Of a DNA stretch of 7,864 nucleotides, positions 5,306-7,864 are shown piece after piece. The translations under genes and the position numbers were made by a program. The notes beneath the pieces were generated by a model, which was given only the letters and a program-made list of their open reading frames with translations, had not been told where the DNA came from and searched no databases. Each line of letters begins with the position of its first letter. The stretch's first letter is position 1. The DNA is from Gemmatimonadales bacterium (lineage in GTDB: Bacteria; Gemmatimonadota; Gemmatimonadetes; Gemmatimonadales; GWC2-71-9). The DNA lies in assembly GCA_013813145.1 (NCBI GenBank), contig JACCSE010000145.1, positions 1 through 7,864 on the forward strand. Reading direction: 5' to 3'.

Positions 5306-6755
5306 ATGACCACGGGGAGCGATTGTACACCTACGATAGGCATTCTCCGGGCGGAGCGCAAGGGCAAGGATCAATCGCACGAGCGCGCACCTTCCGCTCG
5401 GCCTCCGTACCTACTGGCGCTCAGGCAGGGTGGGTTGCGTGACGACCTCTTCGACCTTGCGGCGGCACGGGGCGTGCCCGGCTGGTTCGATCCGCCGCTG
5501 TGTGTGTTTCATGAGTTGCCGGGCAGGCTCGGCGCGAGCGAGCTACAGCCGTTGGGCGACTTCGAGCGCGCCGCGCTGCTGGGCGGCATCATGCGAACTG
5601 AAGCCTGCCCAACCTTCAGAGACCGCGAAAACGACTTCCTCGGAGCCGTGGAGCAGCTCTTCGGTGAGCTCCGCTCCGAAGCAGTGGCACCGGATACCTA
5701 CGCGGCGGCTGTGGCCTCCTTGGGCACGCGCTAGCAGTTCGAGAAGGATCGGGACGCAGAACTGGTGCGGCTGTATGCGGCCTACGTTCGCGAGTTGGAG
5801 CGTCTCGGACGGCGCGACGGGCGAGATGCACTGGCCGACGCTGCGGCAGCCGTCCGCTCCTCAGCAACAGGATGGAGAAACGGTTGGGCGGACGCCGCGA
5901 GATCAGGATACTCGGACTAGCGGACCTGCGCGGCGGCTGGCGGCAACTCCTCGCCGCGCTGAACGAATCCCCGGCGCTGGATCGCATCGTTCTCTATGTG
6001 AGCGGAGACTTGCCGGTCTCGCTGGAGATGGTCGCTTCGATCGAGCGCACTCCGGGCACCGGGATCGCGACCGAGTTGTTCGCGCCGGCCTTAGTGCGCA
6101 CCGGGAGATTCGGGCTGATCGGCGAGCCCGACGTGGATCGCGAGCTGGAAGCCGTCAGCTCCAAGGTCCGGGCGTTGATCGACGCCGGGACCCCACCCCA
6201 CCGTATCGCTGTCGTGTCCCGAGCTGCGCGGCCCTATGGAGACTTTGCGATTCGGCTCTGGCAGACGCGGGGGTGCCGGCTACGGCCCGCCGCCGGATCG
6301 GCTATCGTGAGATTCCGGCAGTCCGCGCGGTGTTCGCTTTGCTCGAGGCCGGGGCTGAGGGCTGGACCCGTTACGGGCTCGCCGAGCTGGGCTCGCAGCC
6401 GTACTTGGCCGGTGACATCGATCCGCGGGTAGTCAACTTTATCGGGCACCGCGACCGGGTCGCTGGGCTGGACGGCTGGACCGCCGCGCTCGGACGCCTG
6501 CTGGCGGAGTCGAGGGCGGCAGAGGCGGTGCTGGCGGATGAAACCGAGCGCCGCGCCAGGACACTCCCGAGCCAATGGATCGAGCGGGCCGCCGAGCGCT
6601 TTCAGGTATTCACCGCCATGGCGACGGGGATCGAAGCCGACCGCCCGATCGCCGGCTGGCTGGAGTGGCTGGCCGGCTGGCTGGAGCGAGATCCCTGGCG
6701 CCTGGAAGAGCGCATCATGCGGGTGCCGGCCGATCGCTGGGGACGGCCCTCCTCC
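5306..6755 (+). pseudogene. Decayed AddB-like / PD-(D/E)XK-family nuclease subunit
   Basis: Three reading frames in succession give one continuous protein-like sequence. The first frame (recognisable from about 5400) includes GLRDDLFDLAAARGVPGWFD and HELPGRLG, meets a TAG at 5732-5734, and resumes with QFEKDRDAELVRLYAAYVRE. Near 5860-5885 the sense moves to a second frame with GRREIRILGLADLRGGWRQL and PHRIAVVSRAARPYGDFAIR. Near 6250-6262 it moves to a third frame with ADAGVPATARRRIGYREIPA and GWTRYGLAELGSQPYL, lasting to about 6745. The order and motifs recall the helicase-like N-terminal half of AddB-type recombination nucleases, which process double-strand breaks. The C-terminal nuclease part and probably the first few dozen residues are absent. 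The 3' end meets the PIN-toxin gene. Assembly errors could explain one frame change but hardly all the lesions. The family call is moderate, the broken state clear. Confidence 0.65.
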
Positions 6756-6764
6756 CAGCCCTCA

Positions 6765-7181
6765 TCACGCCAGCACATGCACCGTGAGCCCGGGCACCCG
6801 GTCGAAATGGCGCTGATTGCCGGTGACCACGCTGTCACTGCGCGTCAGCGCCGTGCTCGCGATCAGGAGGTCCGAGGTCGGGATCCTGCGCCCCTGGGCG
6901 CTGAGCCTGGCATCCAGCTCGCCGAACACGCGGGCGACTTCAAGCGTCACTGGCACGACGGGGATGGCCCCCAGGAGGGTCTCGACGAACTCCTCACGGC
7001 TGGCGCGGCGGGACGGGGTGTCTGCGCGCCAGCAGCCGTGAAACAGCTCTCCGGCGCTCATGACCGAGATCCCCAGCTCCGCATCGCCCCAGTGGTCCAT
7101 CAACTCGGTAACGAGCTCCGCGGGCGTTTGGCGTTGGCGCTCGGCGTGAATGAAAACGGTGGAATCAATCAGGAGCCCCAC
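6765..7181 (-). CDS. VapC-type PIN-domain toxin
   Basis: The 138-residue product is a PIN-fold ribonuclease toxin; VapC enzymes cleave tRNA or rRNA in a magnesium-dependent way. Acidic residues expected of the active site are visible: D6 in LLIDSTVFIHAER, E45 in SAGELFHG, and D104 in PTSDLLIASTAL, followed by the typical VTGNQRHF tail with N122. The size is normal for VapC. The start is taken as the GTG at 7181 (VGLLIDST), because the domain begins there and an AGAGGAG lies upstream; the frame is open to 7286 only inside the antitoxin gene. It overlaps the antitoxin stop by 13 bases, so the two are coupled. Its last codons mark the end of the nuclease pseudogene on the other strand. The catalytic set looks intact, so the toxin is likely functional. 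The RNA target is unknown. Confidence 0.92.
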   Translation of the reverse strand: MGLLIDSTVFIHAERQRQTPAELVTELMDHWGDAELGISVMSAGELFHGCWRADTPSRRASREEFVETLLGAIPVVPVTLEVARVFGELDARLSAQGRRIPTSDLLIASTALTRSDSVVTGNQRHFDRVPGLTVHVLA

Positions 7182-7459
7182 AGCGGCCGCTCCTCTGGGG
7201 GCTCTTCCGCAAGGATGGAGAGCAGGTCGTCCCCAAACCCGCCGTTGAGCACAACCGGCGTTCGGCCCCCAAGGAGCGCCAGACATTCGGAGGCGCGGCG
7301 GCCCGCCACGACGGGCGGGGCCATGGCACAGATGTCATGCCCCCGCCGGTGGATCAGATACCGGCGGCCACTCGCAACCTCGTCGAGCACCTTCGAGAAC
7401 GAGCGGCTGGCTTCGGTGGCGGAGATCCGCTTCGGGCGCTTATCTGATTTGCGTGCCAT
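7169..7459 (-). CDS. Phd/YefM-family antitoxin
   Basis: This 96-residue protein is the antitoxin partner of the downstream PIN toxin. Its middle part (KRISATEASRSFSKVLDEVA followed by SGRRYLIHRRGHDICAMAPP) is the Phd/YefM DNA-binding and dimerising fold. The acidic, proline-rich tail (LLSILAEEPPEERPLWGS) is the likely toxin-binding segment. The N terminus is basic (MARKSDKRPK). The start is the ATG at 7459, immediately after the promoter, with no ribosome-binding site; a longer reading to 7711 has no family resemblance. Such antitoxins bind their own promoter, alone or with the toxin, and repress it. The palindrome next to the start fits that role. The family call is firm; pairing with a PIN toxin rather than a RelE or Doc toxin is a common mixed arrangement. 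Confidence 0.92.
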   Translation of the reverse strand: MARKSDKRPKRISATEASRSFSKVLDEVASGRRYLIHRRGHDICAMAPPVVAGRRASECLALLGGRTPVVLNGGFGDDLLSILAEEPPEERPLWGS

Positions 7460-7495
7460 AGATCTGATCTTACAGCAGGATGAGGCGCCTGTCAA
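7460..7495 (-). promoter_or_regulatory. Antitoxin promoter with palindromic operator, leaderless layout
   Basis: On the minus strand a perfect TTGACA (7495-7490) and TAAGAT (7472-7467) are separated by 17 bases. Only seven bases lie between the -10 box and the ATG at 7459, so transcription should begin at or next to the start codon, giving a leaderless mRNA. The palindrome AGATC-N-GATCT (7460-7470) overlaps the -10 box and runs up to the base next to the start codon, a position suited to autorepression by the antitoxin. Confidence 0.7.
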
Positions 7496-7787
7496 CCACC
7501 GGTGCCTCTCGTGGAGCATCGGTCGCCCTGTTTCCGAAGGTGGAGATTCGGTCGACGGCCGACACGGGGCAGGGGGGCTATGCGCTGCCGGTGGTAGTCG
7601 AGCGGAATCGCCCCTCAACAGTGGCCGGTGAGTTATGGGAATCGGGAAGAAACCACCCGCCGGAGCCGTGGCGAAATACCTCGACAGCCTGCCGGCACGC
7701 CGCCGCCGCACCGCCGGCTGGGCGCTCGAGGTGTGGAATGTGTATCCCTGTCTCGCTTCCGAGGCCTAGCATGAGGGTCCTCCTCCC
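7496..7787. other. Gene-poor stretch between antitoxin promoter and right-edge gene
   Basis: Nothing in this stretch could be tied to a known family. Reading frames on both strands give only arginine-, proline- and alanine-rich translations typical of non-coding high-GC DNA. One small plus-strand frame (7635-7769) is listed separately. No transposase remnant, tRNA or clear terminator was seen. Confidence 0.5.
7635..7769 (+). CDS. Small ORF of unknown function
   Basis: The 44-residue frame starts at an ATG with only a poor upstream GGTGAG. It translates to a lysine/arginine-rich peptide (MGIGKKPPAGAVAKYLDSLP, then ARRRRTAGWALEVWNVYP) ending at a TAG 18 bases before the next start codon. The composition is less arginine- and proline-dominated than that of the shadow frames, and the position just upstream of the nucleotidyltransferase gene would allow co-transcription. 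It could be a small gene, the 3' remnant of a deleted gene, or chance. I do not recognise it. Confidence 0.25.
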   Translation: MGIGKKPPAGAVAKYLDSLPARRRRTAGWALEVWNVYPCLASEA

Positions 7788-7864
7788 ATGAAGCTCGATC
7801 GCGAGATCCTCGACCGCGACCCCATTCTCGCGGAAGTGGTGCGCCGCCTGCTGGCCGCGTACCA
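7788..7864 (+). CDS. Probable nucleotidyltransferase-domain (MNT-like) protein, N-terminal fragment
   Basis: Only the first 25 codons are inside the window. They read MKLDREILDRDPILAEVVRR followed by LLAAY. This resembles the N-terminal helix of short nucleotidyltransferase-fold proteins, in which the helix is normally followed by an IYLFGS.ARG and DSD active site that would lie beyond the edge. Such proteins often act as the antitoxin (MNT) of HEPN-MNT modules by adding AMP to the HEPN toxin. A GAGGG lies 10 bases before the ATG. The call rests on one helix and on location beside another toxin-antitoxin pair, so it is tentative. Confidence 0.5.
   Translation, partial: MKLDREILDRDPILAEVVRRLLAAY

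Noticed and set aside
4669..5442. A 257-codon plus-strand open frame opposite thrC
   Set aside because: It is the complement of the threonine synthase gene, with shadow-type composition and no recognisable motif.
5480..5500. tRNA T-loop-like GGTTCGATCC
   Set aside because: No acceptor stem or cloverleaf can be drawn around it, and it lies within protein-like sequence of the nuclease remnant.
5430..7631. A 733-codon open frame on the plus strand
   Set aside because: It is a high-GC artefact. Only about 6260-6745 of it carries protein-like sequence (the third segment of the nuclease remnant), and the rest runs antisense through the toxin and antitoxin genes.

Overview
The window is GC-rich bacterial chromosome carrying ordinary housekeeping genes on the left and a decayed, toxin-antitoxin-bearing accessory stretch on the right. 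The strong GC bias, the EF-P loop sequence (PGNLRA) and the general gene style recall Gemmatimonadota or a similar high-GC phylum. That placement rests on recall of family sequences, not on a search.

Left part (1-3650). A minus-strand elongation factor P gene and a plus-strand BON-domain protein gene diverge from a short shared promoter region. A 7-bp tandem repeat folds into a 17-bp perfect hairpin just before the next gene. Then comes a tight two-gene plus-strand operon: an endonuclease/exonuclease/phosphatase-family (EEP) hydrolase, with its stop overlapping the start of a membrane-anchored phospholipase D/cardiolipin synthase-like enzyme. This is the same order as ybhP-clsB in E. coli.

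Middle part (3540-5300). A convergent inverted repeat separates that operon from a minus-strand operon made of a zinc-ribbon threonine synthase and an overlapping gene for a CysO/MoaD-type ubiquitin-like sulfur carrier with a C-terminal Gly-Gly. Upstream of the threonine synthase start, a promoter-like pair is followed by a compact hairpin and six U residues, which looks like a leader terminator or attenuator. A competing hairpin overlaps it.

Right part (5300-7864). A plus-strand remnant of an AddB-like/PD-(D/E)XK-family nuclease-helicase subunit carries an in-frame stop and two frame changes. It ends where a minus-strand Phd/YefM antitoxin plus VapC-type PIN toxin module begins. The antitoxin has a near-consensus promoter placed so that the transcript would be leaderless, with a palindrome spanning the -10 box and reaching the base next to the start codon. 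After a gene-poor stretch with one dubious small ORF, the window ends in the first 25 codons of a probable nucleotidyltransferase-domain (MNT-like) protein.

No rRNA, tRNA, CRISPR array or transposase was seen.
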